Part shown: positions 1 through 8,267 of the stretch, piece by piece | Layout of the letters: every line of letters starts with the position of its first letter | How positions within the stretch are numbered: the first letter of the stretch is position 1 | DNA from: Amycolatopsis dendrobii | GTDB lineage: Bacteria; Actinomycetota; Actinomycetes; Mycobacteriales; Pseudonocardiaceae | Assembly (NCBI RefSeq): GCF_014145675.1 | Contig: NZ_JACGZW010000004.1 | Location: forward strand, 310,001-374,000 | Direction: 5' to 3' | Length of the DNA stretch: 64,000 bases | The notes under the pieces: generated by a model | What the model was told of the DNA's origin: nothing | Databases searched by the model: none | Seen by the model: only the letters and a program-made list of their open reading frames with translations | Made by a program: the position numbers and the translations under genes

Positions 1-751
1 CAGCCGCGGCGCGTGCGACCGCTTGCTCGACGACAGCGTGTACGGCGGCAGCGTCGTTGCCGTCAACGAGTACGGAGGGCATGCCGTAGCCGACGCCCTT
101 GTACGCGAGCGAAGGCGCAGCGGTCTGCTTCTCGAGCGGGACGCTGATGGCGTAGCCGTTGTTCTGTACCAGGAAGACCACCGGTGCCTTCCAGACAGCG
201 GCGAAATTCAGCGCCTCGTGCGTGTCGCCTTCACTGGTGGCACCGTCGCCGACGAGAACGAGCGAAACCGTGTCCTCGCCCTTCACGCGCGCAGCGTGCG
301 CGAAGCCGACCGCGTGCAGTGTGTTGGTGGCAAGCGGCGTGCACTGCGGGGCGACGTTGGCGCGATACGGGTCGTAGCCGCAGTGCCAGTCGCCGCGAAG
401 CAGCGTGAGCACCTCGACCGGGTCGACACCGCGCGCGACGACGGCCATCGAGTCGCGGTAGGTGGGGAAAAGCCAGTCCTGCGGGCGAAGCGCGAGGATC
501 GAGCCGATCTCGGCGGCCTCCTGCCCACGCGCCGACGGGTACACCGCGAGCCGGCCCTGTTTGGTGAGCGCGGTGGCCTGGGTGTCGAAGCGGCGGCCGG
601 AAACCATGCCGCGGTAGAGGCGGAGGAGGACGTCGCCGGCGGGCATCGCGAGCGCCGGGTCGGGCGCGGGCGTGCCGTCGGCGGTCACGAGGCCGAGCGG
701 CTCGTCGCTGGGCAGGAAACAGGACGCGGCAGTGCGTTCCGTAGTGGTCAC
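1..751 (-). CDS. 2-oxoacid dehydrogenase E1 component, alpha subunit (truncated by window start)
   Basis: This is the thiamine-diphosphate-dependent E1-alpha subunit of a pyruvate or branched-chain 2-oxoacid dehydrogenase complex, which decarboxylates the 2-oxoacid. The reverse-strand frame reads through the window edge, so the C-terminus is missing. The ThDP motif is visible: LVGDGATSEGDTHEALNF followed by VQNNGYAI, at about 165-255. The family-typical segment RRFDTQATALTKQGRLAVYP lies near the N-terminus. I chose the GTG at 751 because GGGAG lies about 8 bases upstream; an in-window ATG at 764 is out of frame. The divergent Lrp/AsnC regulator next door is the arrangement seen for bkd (branched-chain 2-oxoacid dehydrogenase) operons, which favours that substrate, but the sequence alone does not decide it. 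Probably primary metabolism at the left flank of the cluster. Confidence 0.85.
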   Translation of the reverse strand, partial: MTTTERTAASCFLPSDEPLGLVTADGTPAPDPALAMPAGDVLLRLYRGMVSGRRFDTQATALTKQGRLAVYPSARGQEAAEIGSILALRPQDWLFPTYRDSMAVVARGVDPVEVLTLLRGDWHCGYDPYRANVAPQCTPLATNTLHAVGFAHAARVKGEDTVSLVLVGDGATSEGDTHEALNFAAVWKAPVVFLVQNNGYAISVPLEKQTAAPSLAYKGVGYGMPSVLVDGNDAAAVHAVVEQAVARAAA

Positions 752-891
752 CGACAGCTCCCATCGACGAAGACGAGTAGGCCCTGATACTCGCTCTCAG
801 GCGATCAGGGATCCAGGCTTGATGGGGAACTGTGGAATGATGGCCCGGTTGTGGAGTCTTGGTTGGATGATTGGCTTACGAGGTGGCGCGG

Positions 892-1344
892 ATGTCCCAG
901 CCGGGTGGACAAATGGCAGCAGCGCTGGACGAGGTCGACCTGAAACTGATCGCCGAGCTGAAGAAAGACGGCCGCGCCTCGATGCGCGCCCTCGCCGAAC
1001 GCGCGCACATTTCGCGGGCCGGCTGCTACACGCGGGTGGAGCGGTTGCACCGCGAGGGAGTGATCACCGGGTACGCGGCGGTCACCGATCCGCGCCGGAT
1101 GGGACAGGGCCTGGCGGCGTACGTGTACCTGAAGGTCACGCAGAACTCGTGGCGCACGGTGAGCGCGGAACTCAAGCACATCCCGGAAATCGAACACGGC
1201 GGCCTGGTGTCCGGGGACAACGACCTGATCCTGTTCGTGCGGACCCGCGACGCGGACAGCCTGCGCGACTTGGTGTTCGAACGGTTGCAGAACATGCCGG
1301 ACGTGCTCTCCACGCACACCGTGCTGGTCTTCGACGAGCTGTGA
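892..1344 (+). CDS. Lrp/AsnC family transcriptional regulator (BkdR-like)
   Basis: A 150-residue DNA-binding regulator. The N-terminal winged helix-turn-helix (LDEVDLKLIAELKKDG through SRAGCYTRVERLHREGVI) is followed by the RAM ligand-sensing domain (AYVYLKVTQN, VSGDNDLILFVRTRD, MPDVLSTHTVLVF). Length and layout are ordinary for the family. I start at the ATG at 892, preceded by GAGGTGG; an upstream in-frame TTG at 871 and a downstream ATG at 913 are alternatives. It diverges from the E1-alpha gene across about 140 bases, so it probably regulates that operon in response to a branched-chain amino acid. That pairing is known for bkdR/bkd systems; the effector here is inferred. Confidence 0.88.
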   Translation: MSQPGGQMAAALDEVDLKLIAELKKDGRASMRALAERAHISRAGCYTRVERLHREGVITGYAAVTDPRRMGQGLAAYVYLKVTQNSWRTVSAELKHIPEIEHGGLVSGDNDLILFVRTRDADSLRDLVFERLQNMPDVLSTHTVLVFDEL

Positions 1345-1351
1345 GCCTTCG

Positions 1352-1840
1352 TCAGGCCGGTTTGACCAGGTAGACCGCGAGCCGGTAGATCCCGGTCGCT
1401 TCGAACGGCATCGGCGCGCGGCGGTAGCCGGCCCGTTCGTAGAGGGCGATGTTGCGTTCGCTGGCCGCGCCGGTGAAGAGGACGAACTGCTTCGTTTCCG
1501 GCGGAGCGTGCCGTTCAGCGTGCTCTAGCAGGAGCCGCCCGAGGCCGCGCCCCGCCAGGTCCGGCGCGACCATCAAGCGGCCGATTTCCCAGCCGCCGTC
1601 CTCGACCGAGCGGGCGCGGACCGCGCCGACGAGCCGGTGTCCCTGCCGGACGACCCAGCTGCGCCAGGTCGTGATCGCCTCGCGGACCTCGGCGAGGTCC
1701 TCCCGCAGCGCGGGATGCTCCAGGGTGTTGTTGAGCAGGGCTTCCTGCACCCAGCAACACCGCTGGAGCACCATCAGCTCGGCGGCGTCGTCGGGGGTCG
1801 CGGGGAGCAGGGTCGCGCCGGGGAGGGTTTCGAGGTCCAC
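1352..1840 (-). CDS. GNAT family N-acetyltransferase
   Basis: A 162-residue single-domain GNAT protein. The acetyl-CoA pyrophosphate-binding signature is visible as APDLAGRGLGRLLLEHAE at about residues 92-109, after the beta-strand GWEIGRLMV. The C-terminal ERNIALYERAGYRR is the usual N-x-x-A-x-x-x-Y-x-x-x-G-Y element. It would transfer an acetyl group from acetyl-CoA to an unknown amine. It converges on the Lrp gene with only 7 bases between stop codons. Nothing ties it to the polyketide cluster; it looks like a flanking gene. Confidence 0.85.
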   Translation of the reverse strand: MDLETLPGATLLPATPDDAAELMVLQRCCWVQEALLNNTLEHPALREDLAEVREAITTWRSWVVRQGHRLVGAVRARSVEDGGWEIGRLMVAPDLAGRGLGRLLLEHAERHAPPETKQFVLFTGAASERNIALYERAGYRRAPMPFEATGIYRLAVYLVKPA

Positions 1841-1877
1841 CTGTCCTGTTCTAGCACCGGTTCAACGGAGTTGGGGC

Positions 1878-2600
1878 TCAGGAACCAAGAACGAACTCCG
1901 CGCCGAACGGGTCCTTGATGGTCACCATGCGGCCGTACGGGCTGTCCTGTGCTTCGACGATCTCGCCGCCGTGCTCGACCGCCCGCGCGCCTGCAGCGTC
2001 GGCGTCGGTGGCGAGGAACAGGGTGCCCCACGCCGGTGCCGCAGCGGACGGGTCGCCGATGATGCCGCCGATTTCGTGGCCGTCCGGGCGGCGCAGGAAG
2101 GTGAAGTCGACGCCGGTCAGGTCTTCGTTGCCGTCGAGGGTGAAGGCGAAGACCTCGCAGTAGAAGTCGCGTGCTGGCTTGGGCGCTGGGGTGACGAGGT
2201 CGTTGCGCATCAGGGTGCTGGGTTCGTTGACGAGCCGGGCGCCGGGGAGCTCGCGGCCTTGCCAGAGCCCGAACCGCGCGCCGGTCGGGTCTTCCGCGAC
2301 GGCTACGCGGGCGTGCTCTCCGTCGTCGCGGGGTTGGTCGACGAGCTTGCCGCCTGCGGCGGTGACGGCTTTCGCGGTGCCGTCGCAGTCGTCGGTGGCG
2401 AAGTAGACGGTCCAGACCGGCCGGGGGCCGGCTGCTTGGCGCAGGCCCGCGACGGGGAGGTCGCGCAGCAGGCAGTGGCCGCCGTCGAAGGTCCAGCCGA
2501 GGACGGCGCCGTAGAAGCGTTGCGCGCGGCGAAGGTCCGGCGCGGCGAGGTCGATCCAGGTCGGAGTGCCGAGCGGCTGGTTGCGGTCGACGGTGCTCAT
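1878..2600 (-). CDS. VOC superfamily (glyoxalase/bleomycin-resistance-fold) protein, two tandem domains
   Basis: A 240-residue protein with two vicinal-oxygen-chelate repeats. The first runs from PTWIDLAAPDLRRAQRFYG to VAEDPTGARFGLWQ, the second from NDLVTPAPKPARDFYCEVF to TIKDPFGAEFVLGS. Such two-domain proteins bind or modify small hydrophobic molecules or metals; the substrate cannot be read from sequence. The ATG at 2600 is chosen because AGGGA sits 5-6 bases upstream and the domain begins a few residues later. It is followed after 37 bases by the GNAT gene on the same strand, so the two may be co-transcribed. A resistance role is possible for this fold but unsupported here. Confidence 0.85.
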   Translation of the reverse strand: MSTVDRNQPLGTPTWIDLAAPDLRRAQRFYGAVLGWTFDGGHCLLRDLPVAGLRQAAGPRPVWTVYFATDDCDGTAKAVTAAGGKLVDQPRDDGEHARVAVAEDPTGARFGLWQGRELPGARLVNEPSTLMRNDLVTPAPKPARDFYCEVFAFTLDGNEDLTGVDFTFLRRPDGHEIGGIIGDPSAAAPAWGTLFLATDADAAGARAVEHGGEIVEAQDSPYGRMVTIKDPFGAEFVLGS

Positions 2601-2751
2601 CGAGGTCCCTTCGTCGGTGATGGCGGCGACGGTATGGCGGATTGCGGACAGCTGCGGTCCTCGGCCGCTCACCATGTGGGAGGCGGTGGCCGGACCCGGG
2701 ATGGCGCACGCATTCTGGAGGAGCACCCTGGATTTGGAATGGCAGGCGAGA

Positions 2752-3438
2752 ATGAGCACGTCCCCGCTCGAAAACCCCGCTTGGGCCGCGTTGAGCGGCC
2801 CGCACGCGTCGTTCGCGGAGCAGAAGGGGCAGGTGTTGCGGTATCCGGTGGATGTCTCTCCGTTCCTCGCCGTGCCGGACCAGCCGGACGAACACGTGTG
2901 GCACGACATCGCCGACCTCATCGGACCGGGCGCGTCGACGCTCGTGGTCGGCCGGATCGGGACGCCGCCGCCCGCGGGCTGGACGGTGGAAGCCGAGCTG
3001 ACCGGTGTGCAGATGGACGGTTCGGCCGCTCCCGCTGCCGCCGACCCGGAGGCGGTGCGGCTGACCGAGGCGGACGTGCCGGAGATGCTGGATCTGGTGT
3101 CGCGGACGAAGCCGGGCCCGTTCCTGCCCCGGACCATCGCCCTGGGCGCCTACCTGGGCATCCGCCGCGACGGTGCGCTGGTGGCGATGGCGGGCGAGCG
3201 GATGCGCCTGCCGGGGTGGACGGAGATCAGCGCGGTGTGCACCGACCCGGCGTTCCAAGGGCAAGGTTTGGCGGCCAGGCTGGTCCTGGCGGTGGCCGCG
3301 GGAATCCGGGAACGCGGGGAGCGGCCGTTTCTCCACGCGGCCGGGACGAACACCGGCGCGATCCGGTTGTACGAGAAGCTGGGCTTCCGGCTCGCCCGCG
3401 AGATGCAGTTCGGCGCCTATCGGGCCCCCTCGCTGTAG
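2752..3438 (+). CDS. GNAT family N-acetyltransferase, FR47-like
   Basis: A 228-residue protein with a variable N-terminal half and a C-terminal GNAT domain. ISAVCTDPAFQGQGLAARLV carries the Q-G-x-G-L/A acetyl-CoA loop, and GTNTGAIRLYEKLGFR is the usual C-terminal element. The upstream reading frame is open for another 62 codons, but the ATG at 2752 has AGGCGAG just before it and avoids overlap with the divergent VOC gene, so I take it as the start. The last 22 bases overlap the convergent alpha/beta hydrolase gene. Substrate unknown. Confidence 0.85.
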   Translation: MSTSPLENPAWAALSGPHASFAEQKGQVLRYPVDVSPFLAVPDQPDEHVWHDIADLIGPGASTLVVGRIGTPPPAGWTVEAELTGVQMDGSAAPAAADPEAVRLTEADVPEMLDLVSRTKPGPFLPRTIALGAYLGIRRDGALVAMAGERMRLPGWTEISAVCTDPAFQGQGLAARLVLAVAAGIRERGERPFLHAAGTNTGAIRLYEKLGFRLAREMQFGAYRAPSL

Positions 3439-4259
3439 TCGGCGGTTCCGGCGAGGATTTCGGCCAGGCCCGTCGGGCGGAGCAGCGGGTCGATGTGGCC
3501 GACCGGCAGCGAGTGGACGTCGAAGGGGTTGTCGGGGGTTAGGGCGTCGGCTTCTTCGATGAAGTGGTCTTGCAGCGCGAGGGGCATGCTGGCGTCCTCG
3601 GTCAGCCGGACGTAGCTGTGCGCGACCTTGCCCCAGGCTGCCCGGTCGACGAGGTCGGTGCCGGCGTCTCGCGATTCGTCGGGGTCGAGGGTCGAGAGGA
3701 AAGCGATGATCTCTGCGTCGGCGCCGTCGGTGGTCCACGCGTGGTTGAGCGCGGTCAGGTGCGCGGGATCGGTGGTGCGCCAGTTCATCCGGACGGCACC
3801 CAGGCGTTTCGGGTCGCTGACGGGGATCAGGCCGACGTCGGGTGGTCTGAAGGCTGGCGTGGCGAGGTAGTCGGCCGCGGTGCCGGTGACACAGCACCAG
3901 GCAGAGACGTAGACGGTTCGGGCCAGCAGATCTGGCACCGCGTTGGCGACACTCGTGACGGTGAAGCCGCCTCGGCTGTGGCCGACCAGGACGACCGGAC
4001 CGTGTTCGCGTACGCGCCGGATGAGGTCGATGACGTGCGCGACGTTGTCGGCGTGCGTGATGCCAGCCATCGGTGACGGTAATTCGGCGAAGGCTGCGAG
4101 GTCTTGGGCCTGGTAGGCGGTGGAGAACCCGGCGGTGCCGTGACCGGGAAGGTCGACGGCCAGGCTGCGGTGGCCGCGCAGGGCCAGTTCGCTCTGGAGC
4201 GCGGTGAAGCAGCGTCCGGTGGCGTGGGAGCCGGGGACGAGGACGAACGTTGGCTGCAT
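3417..4259 (-). CDS. alpha/beta hydrolase
   Basis: A 280-residue alpha/beta-hydrolase-fold protein of the esterase/lipase-like AB_hydrolase_6 type. The N-terminal strand TFVLVPGSHATGRCF forms the oxyanion region. The nucleophile elbow is VLVGHSRGG (Ser95) and a late His lies in PVGHIDPLLRP. No signal peptide or membrane segment is visible, so it is probably cytosolic. Its start faces the thioesterase operon of the cluster across 163 bases that contain three CTAGGGG boxes oriented toward the thioesterase. It may therefore sit just outside the left cluster boundary. Substrate unknown. Confidence 0.85.
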   Translation of the reverse strand: MQPTFVLVPGSHATGRCFTALQSELALRGHRSLAVDLPGHGTAGFSTAYQAQDLAAFAELPSPMAGITHADNVAHVIDLIRRVREHGPVVLVGHSRGGFTVTSVANAVPDLLARTVYVSAWCCVTGTAADYLATPAFRPPDVGLIPVSDPKRLGAVRMNWRTTDPAHLTALNHAWTTDGADAEIIAFLSTLDPDESRDAGTDLVDRAAWGKVAHSYVRLTEDASMPLALQDHFIEEADALTPDNPFDVHSLPVGHIDPLLRPTGLAEILAGTADYSEGAR

Positions 4260-4277
4260 GCGAATGATTCTTCCGGG

Positions 4278-4355
4278 CTAGGGGGCGGGCGTGACTGTCC
4301 ATTGTGGATCTAGGGGGAGCTAGGGGTCGTTGCGCGTGGTGGGCGCGGTTACCGT
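4278..4355 (+). promoter_or_regulatory. Candidate pathway promoter/operator: three CTAGGGG boxes plus a -10 element
   Basis: CTAGGGG occurs at 4278-4284, 4310-4316 and 4320-4326; the last two are direct repeats with a 10-base period. TACCGT at 4350-4355 starts 23 bases after the last box and fits a TANNNT -10 element. The same spacing recurs upstream of other operons in this cluster. It would drive the thioesterase-carboxylase operon starting at 4423. Confidence 0.55.
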
Positions 4356-4422
4356 GGGTCGGCGAAGAAGGATCCGTGGCCGGGTCGTCCCGGCGCAGAC
4401 GTCGGAAAGGCGGTGGGACGAC

Positions 4423-5193
4423 ATGACGGGTAGCGCGAATTCCGACGAGGACAGCTGGTTTCGCCGCTTCCACACGTCGCCCGAGGCGAAGGCAAGGCTG
4501 GTGTGCCTGCCGCACGCCGGAGGTTCGGCTCCGTTCTACTTCCCGGTTTCGCGGGCGCTGACGCCGGACATCGAGGTGCTGGCGGTGCAGTACCCGGGCC
4601 GCCAGGACCGGCGGCACGAACCCTTCCTGACCACCATCGACGCGCTGGCCGACCGGATCGCCGAGCTGCTGCGCGGCCGCGACGACCTTCCGCTCGCGCT
4701 GTTCGGGCACAGCATGGGCGCGATGATCGCCTTCGAGGTGACCCGGCGGCTGGAGGCCGCGGGCACCGAGGTGGACACGCTTTTCGTCTCCGGCCGCCGG
4801 GCTCCGTCGCGGCATCGGGACGAGAACGTGCACACCCGCACCGACGACGGCGTGATCGACGAACTGCGCCGGTTGAGCGGCACCGAAATGGACCTGCTCG
4901 GCGACGACGACGTCGTGCGGATGATCCTTCCCGTGGTGCGCAACGACTATCGTGCCGTGGAGACCTACCGGTACCGGCCGGGCTCGCCGCTGGCCGCCCC
5001 GGTGGTGGCGTTTACCGGCACCGCCGACCCGGTCGCCTCGGTCGACGAGGTCCGGTCGTGGGGCGACCACACTTCGGCGGGCTTCGAGCTGGTCCCGCTC
5101 GCCGGCGGGCACTTCTTCCTGACCCGTCACCAGGACGTGATTCTCCAGTACTTGACCGATCGGCTTGTCGACAAGGGGCGTGCACATGTCTGA
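4423..5193 (+). CDS. type II thioesterase (PKS editing)
   Basis: A 256-residue external thioesterase of the alpha/beta hydrolase fold, of the kind that clears stalled or mis-primed acyl groups from PKS carrier domains. The family motifs are clear: VCLPHAGGSAPFYFP, VQYPGRQDRR, FGHSMGA (Ser97) and the late AGGHFFL histidine. Length is typical. I start at the ATG at 4423, preceded by a GGTGGGAC ribosome-binding sequence, rather than further upstream where the promoter boxes lie. The stop overlaps the start of the carboxylase gene by 8 bases, so the two are translationally coupled. A paralogue with the same motifs lies at 44900-45691, giving two editing thioesterases in one cluster. Confidence 0.93.
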   Translation: MTGSANSDEDSWFRRFHTSPEAKARLVCLPHAGGSAPFYFPVSRALTPDIEVLAVQYPGRQDRRHEPFLTTIDALADRIAELLRGRDDLPLALFGHSMGAMIAFEVTRRLEAAGTEVDTLFVSGRRAPSRHRDENVHTRTDDGVIDELRRLSGTEMDLLGDDDVVRMILPVVRNDYRAVETYRYRPGSPLAAPVVAFTGTADPVASVDEVRSWGDHTSAGFELVPLAGGHFFLTRHQDVILQYLTDRLVDKGRAHV

Positions 5194-6754
5194 GGCACTG
5201 GCGGTCGGATTCGACAGCAAGCTCGAGGAACTGCGGGAGATCAAGGAGGCCGCGCGCCGCGGTCCCGACGACACCGCGACCGCCCGGCAGCACGACCGCG
5301 GCAAGCTGACCGCGCACGAGCGCATCGAACTGCTTCTTGACCCTGGCTCGTTCACCGAGATCGAGTCCTTGCGCCGGCACCGCGCGACGGCCTTCGGGCT
5401 CGAACACCGCAAGCCGTACTCGGACGGTGTGGTGTGCGGCTGGGGGACAGTGCACGGACGCACGGTTTTCGTGTACGCCCACGACTTCCGCATTTTCGGT
5501 GGCGCGCTCGGCGAGGCGCACGCGCAGAAGATCCACAAGGTCATGGATCTCGCCGCGGCGGCCGGTGCTCCGCTGGTTTCGCTCAACGACGGTGCGGGCG
5601 CGCGGATCCAGGAGGGCGTGACCGCGCTCGCCGGGTACGGCGGGATTTTCCAGCGCAACACCCGGTCTTCGGGGGTCATTCCGCAGATCTCGGTGATGCT
5701 CGGCCCGTGCGCGGGCGGTGCCGCTTATTCGCCCGCGTTGACGGATTTCGTGTTCATGGTGCGCGAAACCTCGCAGATGTTCATCACCGGCCCGGACGTG
5801 GTGCACGCGGTGACCGGCGAGGAGATCACCCAGAACGGTCTTGGCGGCGCGGACGTGCACGCCTCGACGTCGGGGGTCGCCGCGTTCGTTTACGACGACG
5901 AACCCAGCTGTCTCGAGGACGTGCGGTACCTGATTTCCTTGCTGCCGTCCAATAACAACGAGGCGCCGCCGGTGGAGCCGACGGCCGATCCGGCGGACCG
6001 CCGCACGGACAAGCTGCTCGAGGTGGTGCCGACGGACGCGGCCCGCGCGTACGACATGTGTGCGGTGATCGAGGAAATCGTCGACGACGGCGAGTTCCTT
6101 CAGGTGCACGCCGCGTGGGCGACGAATGTGGTGTGCGCCTTGGCACGGCTCGACGGGCAGGTGGTCGGGATCGTGGCGAACCAGCCGGCGACGCTCGCCG
6201 GCGTGCTCGACATCGAGGCGAGCGAGAAGGCCGCGCGGTTCGTGCAAACCTGCGACGCGTTCAACATCCCGCTGGTGACGCTGGTCGACGTACCGGGGTT
6301 CCTGCCCGGGGTGGACCAGGAACACGGCGGCATCATCCGGCACGGGGCGAAGCTGCTGTACTCCTACTGCAACGCGACGGTGCCGCGGGTGCAGGTGATC
6401 CTGCGGAAGGCCTACGGCGGCGCGTACATCGTGATGGACTCGCGGTCGATCGGCGCGGACGTTTCGCTCGCGTGGCCGACGAACGAGATCGCGGTGATGG
6501 GCGCGGAAGGCGCGGCGAACGTGATCTTCCGCCGCGAGATCAACGCGGCCGACGACCCGGAGGCGGTGCGGCGGCAGAAGATCAAGGAGTACAAGACCGA
6601 GCTGATGCACCCGTACTACGCGGCTGAACGCGGCCTGGTCGACGACGTGATCGAGCCCGGCCGGACGCGGGAGATGCTGATCCGGTCGCTGGCGATGTTG
6701 CGGGCCAAGCACGCCGAGGTTCCGGCGCGCAAGCACGGGAACCCGCCGATGTGA
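5186..6754 (+). CDS. acyl-CoA carboxylase carboxyltransferase (beta) subunit, predicted acetyl-CoA type
   Basis: A 522-residue biotin-dependent carboxyltransferase that would move CO2 from carboxybiotin to an acyl-CoA. Both crotonase-like halves are complete, with the oxyanion-hole regions NDGAGARIQEG and CAGGAAYSPALTD in the first and TLVDVPGFLPGVDQEHGG and RKAYGGAYIVMDSRS in the second. In Streptomyces PccB/AccB, the position within AYGGAY[x]VM is Asp for propionyl-CoA and Ile for acetyl-CoA preference. Here it is Ile415, so malonyl-CoA formation is inferred, which suits a PKS whose ATs are nearly all malonyl-type. No biotinylated alpha subunit is in the window, so it must borrow one. The ATG at 5186 has AAGGGG upstream. 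Confidence 0.92.
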   Translation: MSEALAVGFDSKLEELREIKEAARRGPDDTATARQHDRGKLTAHERIELLLDPGSFTEIESLRRHRATAFGLEHRKPYSDGVVCGWGTVHGRTVFVYAHDFRIFGGALGEAHAQKIHKVMDLAAAAGAPLVSLNDGAGARIQEGVTALAGYGGIFQRNTRSSGVIPQISVMLGPCAGGAAYSPALTDFVFMVRETSQMFITGPDVVHAVTGEEITQNGLGGADVHASTSGVAAFVYDDEPSCLEDVRYLISLLPSNNNEAPPVEPTADPADRRTDKLLEVVPTDAARAYDMCAVIEEIVDDGEFLQVHAAWATNVVCALARLDGQVVGIVANQPATLAGVLDIEASEKAARFVQTCDAFNIPLVTLVDVPGFLPGVDQEHGGIIRHGAKLLYSYCNATVPRVQVILRKAYGGAYIVMDSRSIGADVSLAWPTNEIAVMGAEGAANVIFRREINAADDPEAVRRQKIKEYKTELMHPYYAAERGLVDDVIEPGRTREMLIRSLAMLRAKHAEVPARKHGNPPM

Positions 6755-7293
6755 TGGGGGTTCCGGGGATGCGGTCAGGCGTGGGGGATGTGATGACGGC
6801 GGGTGCGGGGTTGGAGGTTCTTGCTTCGGTTGGCGAGTCGGGTGCGCGCGGTGAGCCCGGCGGGGTGCCGGACGATGTGCGCCAGGCTGCCGGGACGCAC
6901 GGTGAACGGTGCGCGGTGACGGCAGGGTACGCAGATTCGGCCAGGACGAAGCCTGCTGAGGCGTCGCGGGAAGCTGCTGGGCTGGAGTCTGCTCCTGCGC
7001 CTGATGAAAGACGTGCCGCGGCGGCAGCGGATGCGGCTGAGCGGGATGCCGTTGGAGTGCGCGGTGAACAACGCGCTGCGGTGGCAGCGCCCGCAGTACG
7101 TGTGGTGCGTGGGAATCCGGATGACGTTGAAGTTGCTGCACTGCTAGTGGCATTGGCCGCTGTCGGGCAGGCAGCGGGGGGTGGGCACGAGGAAATTGCT
7201 GTGCCGTCACCTCGGCGACCGTTGGCAAGGTTTGTTCCGGCGACGAGCTGGCGGGCGCGGTAGCTCGTCCCGTCCATGGGGTGAGGGAGCGGG
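6755..7293 (+). other. Non-coding or unrecognised stretch between carboxylase gene and terminator
   Basis: About 540 bases with no gene I can support. Open frames exist on both strands. The most notable is a 98-codon minus-strand frame at 6775-7071 with one CxxC, but it is Arg/Ser-rich, has no recognisable domain and no convincing ribosome-binding site. The stretch ends at a strong plus-strand terminator, so it may simply be a long 3' untranslated region or a decayed gene. From 7326 to 7590 I also see nothing coding. Confidence 0.4.
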
Positions 7294-7325
7294 GCCCGCA
7301 TCGGTGCACAGCGATGCGGGCTTTT
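7294..7325 (+). terminator. Rho-independent terminator
   Basis: A perfect 10-base-pair stem (GCCCGCATCG with CGATGCGGGC) around an 8-base loop is followed directly by TTTT. The T-run lies on the plus strand, so it would end transcription from the thioesterase-carboxylase operon. Confidence 0.75.
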
Positions 7326-7590
7326 CGCAGTACCGCGGTTGTGGTTTCGGCGACTGCGCGGAAGACGGGTCTTCGGAACAGTCGGCTCGGGCGGAAGGAC
7401 GGTCTGGAAGGCAGGAGCGACCGGCGGCGGGGGACAGAAGCGCGAGTGGCGCCAGTGCGGGTGGCGGAAGCTTTGCGCCACAAGAGAACGACTACCTCGT
7501 CCACAACGGACGACAGGGGAACGGGTCCAAGATCCATATCCCCAAGCTACCGCCGCCGGTCGAACATCTGCACGGTATCGATCCGGTGAA

Positions 7591-8244
7591 TCAGGCGTGG
7601 ACCGCGGTGCTGTCCAGGTACGTGAGGACGGCGCGGATGCGGCGGTTCTGGTCCCGGCTGGCTTCCAGGCCGAGCTTCGCGAAGATGTTGCTGATGTGGT
7701 TTTCCACGGCTCCCTGCGTCACCACCAAAGCCTTGGCGATGGCCGTGTTCGACAAGCCTTGCGCCATCTGCGCCAGTACCTCGGTTTCCCGTGCGGTCAA
7801 CGCCTCCAGCGGATCCCGGCTGCGGGACAGCATCTGTGCGACTACGTCCGGGTCGATGGCGGACCCGCCGCCGGCGACGCGGCGGACCGCTTCCAGGAAG
7901 TCCGCGACGTCGGCGACTCGTTCCTTAAGCAGGTAGCCGACGCCGGACGTGCCTTCCGCGATCAGGTCTACCGCATAGCTTCCTTCGACGTACTGCGACA
8001 CCACCAGCACCGGCAGGCCGGGGATTTCCTTGCGCGCGGCCAAAGCCGCGCGCAGGCCCTCGTCGGTGAAGGTCGGGGGCATGCGGACGTCGGCGATCAC
8101 CAAGTCGGGGCGGTGGTCCCGGATCGCCACCAGCAGGTCGTCGCCATTGTCGACCGCGGCGGCGGTTTCGATGCCGACGTCCGCGAGCAGGCTTTGCACT
8201 CCGGCGCGCAACAGCACCGAGTCTTCCGCGATCACGACGCGCAT
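7591..8244 (-). CDS. NarL/FixJ family response regulator
   Basis: A 217-residue two-component response regulator. The receiver domain has the acidic pair near the start (IAED), phospho-acceptor Asp52 in VIADVRMPP, and Lys107 in YLLKERV. A C-terminal LuxR-type HTH follows (LTARETEVLAQMAQGLSNTA through VENHISNIFAKLG). The ATG at 8244 is preceded by GGAGG at an 8-base spacing, so I prefer it over the upstream GTG at 8271. It lies 23 bases after the kinase gene on the same strand and is its obvious partner. The kinase gene overlaps a glycosyltransferase gene, so the regulator is expressed with a cluster gene; whether it controls the cluster is unknown. Confidence 0.93.
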   Translation of the reverse strand: MRVVIAEDSVLLRAGVQSLLADVGIETAAAVDNGDDLLVAIRDHRPDLVIADVRMPPTFTDEGLRAALAARKEIPGLPVLVVSQYVEGSYAVDLIAEGTSGVGYLLKERVADVADFLEAVRRVAGGGSAIDPDVVAQMLSRSRDPLEALTARETEVLAQMAQGLSNTAIAKALVVTQGAVENHISNIFAKLGLEASRDQNRRIRAVLTYLDSTAVHA

Positions 8245-8267
8245 TTCTCTTGCCTCCACAACAGGAT

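Noticed and set aside
1774..5679. Very long minus-strand open frame (about 1300 codons)
   Set aside because: Antisense shadow of high-GC genes: Arg/Pro/His-rich, no domains, overlaps well-supported genes in other frames.
6775..7071. 98-codon minus-strand frame with a CxxC, considered as a small zinc protein
   Set aside because: Arg/Ser-rich throughout, no ribosome-binding site, no recognisable fold; kept only as a remark.
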